The notes: generated from the sequence alone by a model not told the origin. Counted from the stretch's first letter, positions 1-9,280 are shown. The stretch is DNA of 64,000 nt from Clostridium gelidum (GCF_019977655.1 NZ_AP024849.1:5907501-5971500); one strand, 5' to 3'. Program-made: numbers and translations.

Positions 1-739
1 CTCTTGCTCTCTTTTCTGGATTATCAGATTTAAATATTCCGGATCCTACAAATACTCCATCACAGCCTAATTGCATCATAAGAGCTGCATCTGCTGGAGT
101 TGCAATGCCACCTGCTGCAAAGTTAACTACAGGTAATTTACCATTTTCCCAAACATATTTAACTAAATCATATGGTGCATTGAAGTTTTTAGCTAAAGTC
201 ATTAATTCCTCTTTTGATGCACTTTGTATTTGTTTTATTTGATCTGTCATAGTCCTCATATGCTTAACCGCTTGAACTACATCACCAGTACCCGCTTCAC
301 CTTTGGTCCTTATCATTGATGCACCTTCTCCAATTCTTCTTAGTGCTTCCCCAATATTAGTTGCACCACAAACAAATGGAACTTTAAAATCCTCTTTATT
401 TATATGATATTCATCATCAGCCGGTGTAAGAACTTCACTTTCATCTATAAAATCAATGTTTAGTGCTTCTAAAATCTGAGCCTCTACAAAATGTCCTATT
501 CTAACTTTAGCCATAACAGGAATTGATACAGCCTCTTGAATTTCCTTTATCATTTTAGGATCTGACATTCTGGCTACTCCACCTTCTTTTCTTATATCAG
601 AAGGTACTCTTTCAAGCGCCATTACTGCACAAGCCCCCGCTTTCTCTGCAATGATAGCCTCTTCTTTATTGACAACATCCATGATTACTCCGCCCTTTAA
701 CATTTGCGCAAGATTTTTATTTACTGATTTTCTTTCCAT
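1..739 (-). CDS. pdxS: Pyridoxal 5'-phosphate synthase lyase subunit PdxS (3' end outside window)
   Basis: PdxS condenses ribose 5-phosphate, glyceraldehyde 3-phosphate and ammonia (delivered by the PdxT glutaminase) into pyridoxal phosphate. The frame is open from an ATG at 739 to the window edge, giving about 246 of the usual 290 or so residues. Family landmarks are visible: KGGVIMDV (D21), MAKVRIGH with the imine-forming lysine K78, and the IRTKGEAGTGD block with the second lysine K146. The start has a purine-rich site in the G-run just upstream. pdxT would be expected downstream, beyond the window's left edge. A 10+10 bp inverted repeat lies about 40-70 bp upstream of the start. Identification is secure. 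Confidence 0.97.
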   Translation of the reverse strand, partial: MERKSVNKNLAQMLKGGVIMDVVNKEEAIIAEKAGACAVMALERVPSDIRKEGGVARMSDPKMIKEIQEAVSIPVMAKVRIGHFVEAQILEALNIDFIDESEVLTPADDEYHINKEDFKVPFVCGATNIGEALRRIGEGASMIRTKGEAGTGDVVQAVKHMRTMTDQIKQIQSASKEELMTLAKNFNAPYDLVKYVWENGKLPVVNFAAGGIATPADAALMMQLGCDGVFVGSGIFKSDNPEKRAR

Positions 740-775
740 TGCAAAACCCCCTTTTTTATTTACTTATATAATAAA

Positions 776-812
776 ATATGTATGGATACAATGCAAATGT
801 ACCCATACATAT
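776..812. promoter_or_regulatory. Inverted repeat upstream of pdxS, candidate operator
   Basis: ATATGTATGG (776-785) and CCATACATAT (803-812) are perfect 10-bp arms around a 17-bp centre, which itself holds a shorter TAC/GTA pair. It sits in the pdxS promoter region. In many Firmicutes and Actinobacteria a MocR-type regulator, PdxR, controls pdxST, so a PdxR site is the obvious inference. No such regulator is in the window. Confidence 0.45.
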
Positions 813-918
813 TAATGTTTTATCATTTATTTTATAATCAGATTATACTTAATTATAGTTTTATTAATGTAGACTTATTAATGTAGATTATTTATTATAA
901 AATATGTTCTTTTGTTTT

Positions 919-1884
919 CTACTCACAAATATTTATATATCTCTTAAACTTGCCCTTGCAAACATAACATTTATTAAGAATATCAAATCCTGCTTCTATG
1001 ATATGTTTATCCATATCTTCAAAGGTAACTATAACCAATCTTTTTGTAATTCTACGTGCGGTTTTCATAAGAGCTGTTTGTTCTTCAAGAGTTGTTGGTG
1101 TAAATACACCATACGGTAAATCTATGATAGCCACATCATATTTTTCTTCTATATTATGCATATCACCACTAGTTATTACATTTTTATATCCAAAGAACTC
1201 TAAATTTTTTTGTGCATTTTCTGCGATGCTTTTGTTAATTTCATATCCCTTCACATCAATCCCCATTGAAAGAGCATCAATAACAACAGTTCCTACTCCA
1301 CAACATGGATCTATTAATTTACAACCCAAATTATTTTTAACTGCTATGTTAACTAATGCTCTAGATACTCTTAGACTCAATGAGTTTGAATATGAATAAG
1401 GCTTCTTATCATGAATATGCCACTCATAATTATTTCTTTCATATTCTCCAAATATCCATCTACCATTAACCTTAGTTACTCCAAGCATGACTTTAGGATT
1501 ATGCATTTCAGACTGACCAATTATAACAAATCCTATTTCTCTTACGCTTCTAAGTCTTTCCTCATAATTTACATCTCCATTTTCAAGTTTTATATAACAC
1601 ACCTTAAAGTCATCATAAGATAACTTATCTTCTACAATGTTCTGTACTATTTGTTCTAATGAATCTTCTTCATATATTATTGAAATCATATCTTTTATAA
1701 AAGGACTTCTTGATGGTTCTACATAATAATCCGAAAATAAATACTTTTCACTTGGAATTTTATCAAAAAGATAATTCATTTCCATCTTACATAAGTCTTC
1801 TTCAAATACAGGGTAATTAATAGAATAAAAATATCTTCCATTAATATTATTTATATTTTTCAAATTTAATAATTCTCTATTCAC
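919..1884 (-). CDS. TRM11/UPF0020-type SAM-dependent RNA methyltransferase
   Basis: This 321-residue protein carries a Rossmann methyltransferase domain in its C-terminal half. Motif I is DPCCGVGT at residues 192-199, followed by an acidic GYEIN loop. Motif IV is DLPYG at 255-259, the N-methylating signature (D/N/S-P-P-Y class) seen in TRM11, Trm-G10 and related enzymes that modify exocyclic amino groups of guanine in tRNA or rRNA. The N-terminal 150 residues have no motif I recognise, and may be a divergent RNA-binding part. The gene stands alone between pdxS and a palindromic repeat. The substrate cannot be told from sequence; a tRNA guanine N2 position is the likely class by analogy. Confidence 0.8.
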   Translation of the reverse strand: MNRELLNLKNINNINGRYFYSINYPVFEEDLCKMEMNYLFDKIPSEKYLFSDYYVEPSRSPFIKDMISIIYEEDSLEQIVQNIVEDKLSYDDFKVCYIKLENGDVNYEERLRSVREIGFVIIGQSEMHNPKVMLGVTKVNGRWIFGEYERNNYEWHIHDKKPYSYSNSLSLRVSRALVNIAVKNNLGCKLIDPCCGVGTVVIDALSMGIDVKGYEINKSIAENAQKNLEFFGYKNVITSGDMHNIEEKYDVAIIDLPYGVFTPTTLEEQTALMKTARRITKRLVIVTFEDMDKHIIEAGFDILNKCYVCKGKFKRYINICE

Positions 1885-1909
1885 TTCACTTCAACCTCAT
1901 CATTCTTTA

Positions 1910-2069
1910 AGGCACATGAAAATAAATAACAAGTCAAAGTTGCCATGAATATTTTTCATCAGGCAAGGAGACGAATTGCCCTCATAGCGCGTTTATTAGC
2001 TCAATTTGCCGACGCAGTATGATGGAAAATAGGCTGGCAAATAGACTTGTTATTTTTTTGATTGTGCCT
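1910..2069. repeat. 160-bp full-length palindromic interspersed repeat, copy 1
   Basis: The unit begins AGGCACATGAAAATAAATAA and ends TTTTTTTGATTGTGCCT. The left half matches the reverse complement of the right half along almost the whole length (AACAAGTC, TTGCC, TTTTCATCA and CGACG/CGTCG blocks), so it can form one long imperfect hairpin with its tip near 1990. Copies 2 and 3 are at 9317-9476 and 25073-25233. This one lies in the gap between the divergently oriented methyltransferase and liv operon. No open reading frame or clear target duplication is seen. Confidence 0.85.
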
Positions 2070-2457
2070 AATATGTTTGAATTTATTATTAAAACCTTAT
2101 GTTAATTCTATCTATTATTAATACCACTATTTCATATCACTGTCTATGCACCATTGCACCAACAAAACATATCCTAATCCTTTACGAATAATCTATACTA
2201 ATTTAACATAAATTAGTACTAAGCTACATATTTTTTAATTATACTGCTATTTTTAGGTTCCTTATATAAATGATAATGTTTTCATACTTTTTTTTATTAT
2301 ATTTACCATGAAATATTAAATATCATTCTTGTAGTTCCTTATCTGATATGATATTATATCTCTAATATAAATATTCGTAATATGTTAATATGTTAATATA
2401 TTCTTCAATAAATTAGCATATTAATATTATTGTTTATTGAAAATGAGGAGGATAATT
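2070..2457. other. AT-rich leader region before livK
   Basis: The 388 bp before livK are strongly A+T-rich and hold no gene. They contain short tandem TATGTTAA/TATGTTAATAT steps around 2380-2400. I looked for a T-box or other amino-acid-sensing leader and a terminator hairpin and saw none, so the promoter lies here but cannot be placed with confidence. Confidence 0.5.
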
Positions 2458-3621
2458 ATGAAAAAGACTTTACTTTCAGGAGTTTTAGCTTCTGTAATGG
2501 CTATGACACTACTTGTTGGTTGTGGGGGAAATACAGGATCAAGTACAAGTGGTGCTACAGGGGACACAATTAAAATTGGAGCAATTGGACCATTATCTGG
2601 AGCAGCTTCTACTTATGGTATATCTGTAAAAGAAGGAGCCCAATTATTAGAAAAAGAAGTTAATGCCAGTGGGGGCATTAATGGCAAGAAAATACAATTT
2701 ATTTTTGAAGATGATCAAGCTGAACCAAATTCATCACTGCAAGCTTTTAATAAGTTAGTTGATAATGAAAAAGTATGTGCAATCTTAGGACCTGTTACAT
2801 CAGGTGCAACACTTGCAGTTGCTAAAAATGCAACTGAAAGACAAATACCAATGATTACACCAACTGGAACAGAACCAACAATAACCAAAGTTGGTGGGGA
2901 ATATATGTTTAGAGGTTGTTTCGTTGATTCATTCCAAGGAGAAGTTCTTGCAAAATATTCTAGTGAAACATTAAAATCTAAAACAGCTGCTGTTTTATAT
3001 AATTCTGGTTCAGATTATTCAAAAGGAATCGCTGATAGCTTTAAAGCAAAATTTGAAGCTGCTGGTGGAACAATAACTCAATTCCTTACTTATAGTAGTG
3101 AGAAGGAAACTGATTTTAAAGCTCAATTAACAAAAATTAAAAGTGATAGTCCGGATGTATTAGTATTACCTGATTATTACAACGTTGTTGGTCTTATTGC
3201 TAAACAAGCTAGAGGAATGGATATACAATCACAATTGCTTGGTGGAGATGGTTGGGAATCAGAAGAATTGACTAAAATTGGTCAAGATGCTGTAAATGGT
3301 GCATTATACATTAATCACTACTACTCTGCTGATGAAGATACTGCTGTAAAATCATTTGTTGACTCTTATAAGAAAGAATATAACAAAGAACCTGATGCCT
3401 TTGCAGCTCTTTCATATGATACTTCTAAAATTCTAGTAAAGGCAATTGAAAAGGCTGGCAAAACAGATGGTGCTGCTATTAAAGATGCTTTAGCTGGAAT
3501 GGAAATGACTAGTGTTACTGGTAATATCAAATTTAATAGTGACAGAAGTGCTATAAAGAGTGCAGCTATCATTAAAGTTGATGGTAACAAAAAGGTTTTA
3601 GCCGGTAAGGTTAATCCTTAA
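2458..3621 (+). CDS. livK: Branched-chain amino acid ABC transporter, substrate-binding lipoprotein
   Basis: This is the extracytoplasmic receptor of a LIV-type transporter for leucine, isoleucine and valine. The ATG at 2458 has AGGAGG at 2446-2451; an in-frame ATG 21 bases earlier overlaps that site and is rejected. The protein has 387 residues, with a lipoprotein signal ending in the lipobox LVGC (C22), then a Ser/Gly/Thr-rich linker. The periplasmic-binding fold type I is recognisable from IGAIGPLSGAASTYG, the NAIGG-like ASGGINGKK and the GPVTSGAT ligand loop. It is the first gene of an intact livKHMGF operon in the usual order, spaced 23 bp from livH. The exact amino acid cannot be read from the sequence. 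Confidence 0.93.
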   Translation: MKKTLLSGVLASVMAMTLLVGCGGNTGSSTSGATGDTIKIGAIGPLSGAASTYGISVKEGAQLLEKEVNASGGINGKKIQFIFEDDQAEPNSSLQAFNKLVDNEKVCAILGPVTSGATLAVAKNATERQIPMITPTGTEPTITKVGGEYMFRGCFVDSFQGEVLAKYSSETLKSKTAAVLYNSGSDYSKGIADSFKAKFEAAGGTITQFLTYSSEKETDFKAQLTKIKSDSPDVLVLPDYYNVVGLIAKQARGMDIQSQLLGGDGWESEELTKIGQDAVNGALYINHYYSADEDTAVKSFVDSYKKEYNKEPDAFAALSYDTSKILVKAIEKAGKTDGAAIKDALAGMEMTSVTGNIKFNSDRSAIKSAAIIKVDGNKKVLAGKVNP

Positions 3622-3644
3622 TATTTTAAACGGAGGAATATACT

Positions 3645-4520
3645 ATGGAATTTTTACAACAACTTATTAATGGTTTAGCTTTAGGTAGCGTATATGCCCT
3701 CCTAGCATTAGGTTACACAATGGTATATGGAATTATTCAACTAATAAATTTTGCCCATGGTGAAATATATATGATAGGAGCCTTTGCAGGCTTCTATTCT
3801 GCTTCAACCCTTGGACTACCTTTAATACCAACACTATTAGTGGCAATGGTAGTTTCAGCTTTAGCAGGAATAATCATAGAGAAGATTGCTTATAAGCCAC
3901 TCCGAAATTCTCCAAGAATAACATTGCTTATTACAGCAATTGGAGTTTCTTTATTTTTACAAAATCTTATGAGAATCTTAGTTGGATCTAACCCTAAGCC
4001 ATTTCCTGATTTAATCAATGCTGGGTCAATCAATATAGGACCTATTCAAATTGAATGGAAAACAATACTTATGTTTGCAATATCTGCACTTCTTGTTGTT
4101 CTTCTTCAATTTATTGTTTACAAAACTAAGATTGGAAAAGCAATGAGAGCTTCTTCGCAAGATATGGAAGCTGCTTCTCTTATGGGTATAAATGTTGACA
4201 ACACTATTTCTTTTACATTCGCTATAGGTTCTGCCTTAGCTGGTATAGCAGGAGTTTTAGTTGCAATATCTTACCCTAGTATAACTCCTTACATGGGAGT
4301 TATGCCTGGACTTAAAGCCTTTGTTGCAGCAGTACTTGGAGGAATTGGAAGTATACCTGGAGCCCTTTTAGGAGGAATTGCTATTGGATTACTTGAAACC
4401 TTTTCTAAGGCTTATATATCAACAAATTTCTCAGATGCAATCGTATTTGCAGTTTTAATTATAATACTTTTAATTAAGCCTTCTGGTCTATTAGGTAAAA
4501 AGACCAATGTGAAAGTGTAG
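3645..4520 (+). CDS. livH: Branched-chain amino acid ABC transporter permease LivH
   Basis: This is one of the two membrane subunits of the LIV transporter. It has 291 residues with about eight hydrophobic segments. It starts with the typical FLQQLINGLALGSVYALLAL and contains the conserved GYTMVYGIIQLINFAHGE block, followed by the LRxxxR-like cytoplasmic EAA region around MRASSQDMEAASLMGI. The final FSDAIVFAVLIIILLIKPSGLLG is also typical. GGAGG lies just before the ATG. It pairs with LivM, whose gene begins 8 bp after this stop. Confidence 0.95.
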   Translation: MEFLQQLINGLALGSVYALLALGYTMVYGIIQLINFAHGEIYMIGAFAGFYSASTLGLPLIPTLLVAMVVSALAGIIIEKIAYKPLRNSPRITLLITAIGVSLFLQNLMRILVGSNPKPFPDLINAGSINIGPIQIEWKTILMFAISALLVVLLQFIVYKTKIGKAMRASSQDMEAASLMGINVDNTISFTFAIGSALAGIAGVLVAISYPSITPYMGVMPGLKAFVAAVLGGIGSIPGALLGGIAIGLLETFSKAYISTNFSDAIVFAVLIIILLIKPSGLLGKKTNVKV

Positions 4521-4528
4521 GTGTTGAT

Positions 4529-5503
4529 ATGAAGAAGTTTTTTAGTAAAAAGATAGTTTGTTTTACATTGTTAATATTAATTACATACTTAATTTTAATG
4601 GGACTAATGAGTATGAATGTTATAAATTCATATTATAAAGGAATTATTACTTTAGCTCTAATAAATATTATCTTAGCTGTTTCCCTAAACTTAATAGTTG
4701 GATTTACAGGACAATTATGTTTAGGTCATGCAGGATTTATGTCAATTGGTGCTTATGTATCAGCTGTATTAACACAAAAAGCTGGTATGCCCTTTATTGT
4801 TTCAATATTTATTGCTGCAATAATTGCATGTGTATTTGCAGCTTTAATAGGATATCCTACTTTAAAACTTACAGGAGACTATTTTGCAATAACAACTTTA
4901 GCCTTTTGTGAAATTATTAGAATAATTATTATGAATATTGATTTAGTTGGTGGTGCTCGTGGATTTACAGGCATTCCAAGAGAAACTAATTTTACATTAG
5001 CGTTTTTATTTATGGTGGTTACCGTTATTGTTATTTACAATATAATTCATTCATCCCAAGGTAGAGCAATGCTTTCTGTTCGTGAGAATGAAATAGCAGC
5101 TGAATCAATGGGTATAAATGCATTTAAATATAAAATGATAGCATTTATTATTGCAGCCTTTTTTGCTGGACTTGCGGGTGGACTTTATGCTCACTACATG
5201 GGTTATATACAACCAGCATCATTTGATTTTAACAAATCAATAGATTATTTAACTTTTGTTGTATTTGGTGGTATGGGTTCATTATCCGGTTCAATCATTG
5301 CTACTATAGTATTAACTTTCTTACCAGAACTCTTAAGAGGACTTGGAGAATTTAGAATGTTAATCTATCCATTAGCATTAATAATCCTTATGATATTTAG
5401 ACCTCAAGGACTACTCGGAGATAAGGAAGTTTCACTTAACATATTTAAAAAGTTATTACCAGATAAAACTTCTACGAAATCAAAGAATGGAGAGGAGGCT
5501 TAA
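4529..5503 (+). CDS. livM: Branched-chain amino acid ABC transporter permease LivM
   Basis: This is the second membrane subunit of the LIV transporter, 324 residues and very hydrophobic. The family block NLIVGFTGQLCLGHAGFMS is present, as are the YPTLKLTGDYFAITTLAF segment, the cytoplasmic RENEIAAESMGIN loop that contacts the ATPases, and GGMGSLSGS near the C terminus. It ends with IFRPQGLLGDKE plus a charged tail of about 25 residues. The ribosome site is a weak GGTG. Short spacings on both sides (8 and 4 bp) indicate co-transcription with livH and livG. Confidence 0.95.
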   Translation: MKKFFSKKIVCFTLLILITYLILMGLMSMNVINSYYKGIITLALINIILAVSLNLIVGFTGQLCLGHAGFMSIGAYVSAVLTQKAGMPFIVSIFIAAIIACVFAALIGYPTLKLTGDYFAITTLAFCEIIRIIIMNIDLVGGARGFTGIPRETNFTLAFLFMVVTVIVIYNIIHSSQGRAMLSVRENEIAAESMGINAFKYKMIAFIIAAFFAGLAGGLYAHYMGYIQPASFDFNKSIDYLTFVVFGGMGSLSGSIIATIVLTFLPELLRGLGEFRMLIYPLALIILMIFRPQGLLGDKEVSLNIFKKLLPDKTSTKSKNGEEA

Positions 5504-5507
5504 GTAA

Positions 5508-6266
5508 ATGTTAGACGTTCAAAATTTATCAATTGAATTTGGTGGATTAAAAGCAGTTTCGGATTTTAATCTTACTATAAATGAAAAAGAGATTGTTGGG
5601 CTTATAGGACCTAATGGAGCTGGTAAAACCACGGTATTTAATATGTTGACCGGTGTTTATACTCCAACTCAAGGTACTATCTCTTATCTTGGAGAGAAAA
5701 TTCAAGGTCTTAAGCCTTATAATATTACAAAAAAGAAAATAGCTAGAACCTTTCAAAATATTCGTCTATTTTCTAGCCTTACTGTTCTTGATAATGTTAA
5801 AGTTAGTTTTAATTACAGAATACAATATTCTCTTTTTGATTCTATATTTAGAACTCCTAAATTTAAAAAAGCGGAAGCTGAAATCACAAAAAAGAGCATT
5901 GAATTATTAAAAGTTTTTTCTCTAGATACAAAGAAAGATGAATTAGCTAATAATCTTCCTTATGGAGAACAAAGAAAACTTGAAATAGTAAGAGCACTTG
6001 CCGCTGAGCCTTCTTTATTATTATTAGATGAACCTGCAGCTGGAATGAATCCTCAAGAGACAACAGAACTTATGGATTTAATAAATTGGATTAAAGATAA
6101 ATACAATTTATCAATACTTTTAATAGAACATGATATGAAACTTGTTATGGGGATTTGCAATAAAATAGCAGTTCTTGACTATGGAAAAAAAATTGCTGAA
6201 GGCACTCCAGATGAAATTAAGAACAATCCTAAGGTAATTGAAGCTTATCTTGGAGAGGAGGCATAA
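5508..6266 (+). CDS. livG: Branched-chain amino acid ABC transporter ATPase LivG
   Basis: This is one of the two ATP-hydrolysing subunits. It has 252 residues with a Walker A GPNGAGKT, Q-loop ARTFQNIRLF, a LivG-style signature LPYGEQRKLEI, Walker B LLLLDEPAAGMN and switch histidine in LIEHDMKLV. The LPYGEQ signature, in place of LSGGQ, is normal for LivG. The C terminus YLGEEA is the usual LIV tail. AGGAGG precedes the ATG, and the stop of this gene runs into the ribosome site of livF. Confidence 0.95.
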   Translation: MLDVQNLSIEFGGLKAVSDFNLTINEKEIVGLIGPNGAGKTTVFNMLTGVYTPTQGTISYLGEKIQGLKPYNITKKKIARTFQNIRLFSSLTVLDNVKVSFNYRIQYSLFDSIFRTPKFKKAEAEITKKSIELLKVFSLDTKKDELANNLPYGEQRKLEIVRALAAEPSLLLLDEPAAGMNPQETTELMDLINWIKDKYNLSILLIEHDMKLVMGICNKIAVLDYGKKIAEGTPDEIKNNPKVIEAYLGEEA

Positions 6267-6270
6267 GAAC

Positions 6271-6975
6271 ATGCTAAAAATAGATAATATTAACTTATAC
6301 TATGGTGTAATTCATGCATTAAAAGATATTTCTCTTGAGGTAAAACAAGGTGAAATAGTAACTTTAATAGGAGCTAACGGTGCTGGTAAAACTTCTACAC
6401 TTAGAGCCATATCGGGTTTAGAACCAATAAAATCAGGTACTGTTACTTTTAAAAATTCTGAGTTAAATAAAGTTCCTGCTAATAAGATAGTTTCTTTAGG
6501 TCTTTCTCATGTACCGGAGGGAAGAAGAGTTTTTCCACAATTAAGTGTTCTAGAAAATCTAGAATTAGGTGCTTATTTAAGAAATGATAAAGCTGGAATC
6601 AAACAGGATCTGGAAATGGTCTTTTCTAAATTTCCAAGATTAAAGGAACGAGTAAAACAACAAGCAGGTACCCTTTCTGGTGGTGAGCAACAAATGCTTG
6701 CAATCGGTAGAGCATTAATGAATAGACCAGAAATGCTTATACTAGATGAACCTTCAATGGGGCTTGCACCACTTGTTGTTAAGGATATATTCAATACAAT
6801 TGTTGAAATTAATAAAACTGGTACAACTATACTTTTAGTTGAACAAAATGCTAATATGGCACTTGCAATTGCAGATAGAGCTTATGTTCTTGAAACTGGT
6901 AAAATAGTAAAGTCTGGAGATGCAAAAGAACTTCTTAATGATGATAGTATTAGAAGTGCTTATCTTGGAGAATAA
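6271..6975 (+). CDS. livF: Branched-chain amino acid ABC transporter ATPase LivF
   Basis: This is the second ATPase of the LIV transporter, 234 residues from the ATG at 6271. A longer frame starting inside livG is rejected because GAGGAGG sits just before 6271. Motifs are Walker A GANGAGKT, HVPEGRRVFPQLSV (typical LivF), signature LSGGEQQML, Walker B LILDEPSMGL and H-switch replacement LVEQNANMAL, as usual for LivF. It is the last gene of the operon and is followed by a 28-bp perfect hairpin. Confidence 0.95.
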   Translation: MLKIDNINLYYGVIHALKDISLEVKQGEIVTLIGANGAGKTSTLRAISGLEPIKSGTVTFKNSELNKVPANKIVSLGLSHVPEGRRVFPQLSVLENLELGAYLRNDKAGIKQDLEMVFSKFPRLKERVKQQAGTLSGGEQQMLAIGRALMNRPEMLILDEPSMGLAPLVVKDIFNTIVEINKTGTTILLVEQNANMALAIADRAYVLETGKIVKSGDAKELLNDDSIRSAYLGE

Positions 6976-7020
6976 TTTGAAACTTACCATTTAAACATGA
7001 ATTAAATAGTTACAATACAC

Positions 7021-7083
7021 ATACTTAAAGTGCGGTGAGCAAATGATTGAAATAAAATCATTTGCTCACCGCACTTTAAGTAT
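7021..7083. terminator. 28-bp perfect hairpin between livF and the c-di-GMP gene
   Basis: Arms 7021-7048 and 7056-7083 are exact reverse complements around the 7-nt loop GAAATAA. The core is AAAGTGCGGTGAGCAAATGA. It lies between two convergent genes, so it probably ends transcription from both sides, but a clean U-tract is weak in either direction. The stem is much longer than an ordinary terminator. Confidence 0.75.
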
Positions 7084-7105
7084 ATTTAAGCCTTTTATAT
7101 AGATA

Positions 7106-8875
7106 TTAAATTATCAGATAGCAACTCCCACCATTTTGTTTACATTTCTTCTTTAGCTTACTTGATTCTTTAGCCAAAGCATAAATACTAGCAAATTCTC
7201 TTTTCTTGTTAGTTACTCCAGCAATAGATACAGAAACCAAAGGAAATTTTTCTACTATGCCATGTCTATTTTGAGCTGTTATATATTCATTTTTCAAATC
7301 TTTTTCCTCATAGCATTCAAGTGCTAGTGAATCAAAATCATTTATTATTTTTTGACATATTTTATCTGAGTCCCAAGAACATACTATTGCAATAAAGTCA
7401 TCACCACCAATATGTCCAATAAAGTCGTCACATGAAATATTAGAATTTATTGCTTTTGCTAAAAATTTTATTATTTTATCTCCATTTTCAAAACCATATA
7501 CATCATTATATGGTTTAAAATTATCAATATCAAAATACAATACACAATATTCTGCCTTTGACGAAATACACTTTTCAAGGTTTTGTTCAATTATCACATT
7601 GCCCGGGAGACCTGTCAGTGGATTTGAATGTCTAGCATTATCTACTTCTATTTCAATTGTTTTCTCAATTAAATCTTTTATTGTTACTATCCCATAATAT
7701 TTAGAATCTTTTGTTACTGTTACAAAATCATACAACGTATCATTTGTTCTTGCCATTGCAAGCTTTATTACCATATCAATTGGCATTTTATAATCAACAC
7801 TTAAAAAACTTGTATTCATTATATTCGATATGGCCTTACTTGAATACAAACTATATCCATACTGCCAACCTAATTTACTATAAAAAGAATTCCTTGTAAC
7901 AACTCCTTTTACATCACCATCATCTACTACACAAATTCCTAATAAACCTTGATCCTTTTTGAATCTGGAATCTATCTCAGATACTAATAGCTCTGATTCT
8001 AATGATTCCATCTTCTTAGATATACTACTAATATATACATTAGCTATATTGTATCCATATTGATCATTTTCTTTTACATTTAATTTTTTTATTATATCAA
8101 TAACCTCATCTTTAATTGGAATTATACATTCTTCTGGTCTTTGAATAAAATATCCTTGTCCAAATTGGACTCCAATATCTACAAGTGCCTTAAGTTCATC
8201 TTCTGTTTCTATACCTTCTGCAATTAGATTACAATCTGTTAATTTTGAAAACTCATACATGCTCTTAACTATCGCTTGTTTAGTTGAACATTTATCAATG
8301 CCTCTAATAAGTTCCATATCTAACTTTATATAATGTGGTTTAATATAACATATCCTATTAAGTCCTGAATTTCCGGAACCTGCATCATCAATTGCTATCT
8401 GGTAATTTTGGTTCTTACAATATTCAATAGTTTCTTTAAAACTATTCATATTTTTAATTACATCTCTTTCTGTTATTTCAAAGATTATATTTTCACATTT
8501 TAGGTTATATTTTTTTAAGTATTCCTTCGTAAATAAATTTTTAAATTTTAAGCTATCAAAAATTGCTGGATTAATATTTAGAAATATTTTCACATTCAAT
8601 TTGCTATTACAAATACTCTCTAATGCTTTAGATCGAAATAACTCTTCAAGTTCCCATGACGCACCACATTCTTCGGCTACCTTTAAAAGTATCTCTGGAT
8701 TTTGCATATAAGAATTTTGTGGTCCTCTACTTAATGCTTCATATCCAAGTACAGTACCATCAGTAAGAGAAATAATTGGTTGAAAAACAGATTTTATATT
8801 AGCAGTCCTCATTACTTTAAAAAACTCTTCATATTCATGATTTTGTCTATGTGAATTATCCTTTAAAAACTCCAC
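7106..8875 (-). CDS. EAL-CBS-GGDEF cyclic-di-GMP signalling protein
   Basis: This 589-residue soluble protein has three parts. Residues about 20-265 form an EAL phosphodiesterase domain with EAL at 46-48 (YEALSRGP) and the metal-binding and catalytic elements FLNINP, EITERD, IDDAGSG, IKLDM and AEGIETEDEL all present. A pair of CBS-like repeats follows (about 300-410; GVVTRNSFYSKLG, GIVTIKDLIEKT). Residues about 425-585 are a GGDEF domain with the active-site loop GGDDF at 490-494. An acidic residue is in each required place, so both halves look competent to break and make c-di-GMP. CBS domains usually sense nucleotides, so they may set which activity wins. No membrane segments are seen. It converges on the liv operon. 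Confidence 0.9.
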   Translation of the reverse strand: MEFLKDNSHRQNHEYEEFFKVMRTANIKSVFQPIISLTDGTVLGYEALSRGPQNSYMQNPEILLKVAEECGASWELEELFRSKALESICNSKLNVKIFLNINPAIFDSLKFKNLFTKEYLKKYNLKCENIIFEITERDVIKNMNSFKETIEYCKNQNYQIAIDDAGSGNSGLNRICYIKPHYIKLDMELIRGIDKCSTKQAIVKSMYEFSKLTDCNLIAEGIETEDELKALVDIGVQFGQGYFIQRPEECIIPIKDEVIDIIKKLNVKENDQYGYNIANVYISSISKKMESLESELLVSEIDSRFKKDQGLLGICVVDDGDVKGVVTRNSFYSKLGWQYGYSLYSSKAISNIMNTSFLSVDYKMPIDMVIKLAMARTNDTLYDFVTVTKDSKYYGIVTIKDLIEKTIEIEVDNARHSNPLTGLPGNVIIEQNLEKCISSKAEYCVLYFDIDNFKPYNDVYGFENGDKIIKFLAKAINSNISCDDFIGHIGGDDFIAIVCSWDSDKICQKIINDFDSLALECYEEKDLKNEYITAQNRHGIVEKFPLVSVSIAGVTNKKREFASIYALAKESSKLKKKCKQNGGSCYLII

Positions 8876-9130
8876 TTCCTATACTACGCATCCTTCCCTA
8901 TATATATTTTTACTCTGCTTCATAAAATTTAATCTTAAATATCCTATATAGGCTCTTAATAAATAATCTCTAGTTTAATATTATCTATAATCTTAACTTT
9001 ATTAAGTTAAATTCTTATATTTTTTGTGTAAAATTAATGTAAAATTAAATAAAAATATTTATGTGAATATATTCTTTTTCATAATGACAAACTAGATGTA
9101 TATAAAAAAGTTTATAGGAGGTTATAATTT

Positions 9131-9280
9131 ATGAATGATGAAGAAAATAATTCAGTACATGATATGGCTAAAAAAATGATAATTGATGGTGAAACCTTTG
9201 ATGCTATAATGGAAAAAACTCATTTAAGATTAAAAGATTTAAAAAGAATTCAAAGAGATGAAATAGATCCCAAATTCTAG
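9131..9280 (+). CDS. Small conserved-looking protein, 49 residues, function unknown
   Basis: An ATG at 9131 follows TAGGAGG at a good distance, and the frame stays open to a TAG at 9278-9280. The product is acidic at the N terminus (NDEENN) and continues as a charged helical segment, with KKMIIDGETFDAIMEKTHLR then LKDLKRIQRDEIDPKF. It has no Cys, no membrane segment and no signal peptide. The helical spacing resembles a short DNA-binding or protein-binding helix pair, but I do not recognise a family. The strong ribosome site and balanced codon use support a real gene. It stands alone, before repeat copy 2. Confidence 0.6.
   Translation: MNDEENNSVHDMAKKMIIDGETFDAIMEKTHLRLKDLKRIQRDEIDPKF

Noticed and set aside
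998..1399. Open frame of 133 codons on the plus strand
   Set aside because: It is antisense to the well-supported methyltransferase gene and has no ribosome site.
2070..2457. Possible T-box or leucine-type attenuator before the liv operon
   Set aside because: No T-box sequence, specifier hairpin or terminator could be drawn in the A+T-rich leader.
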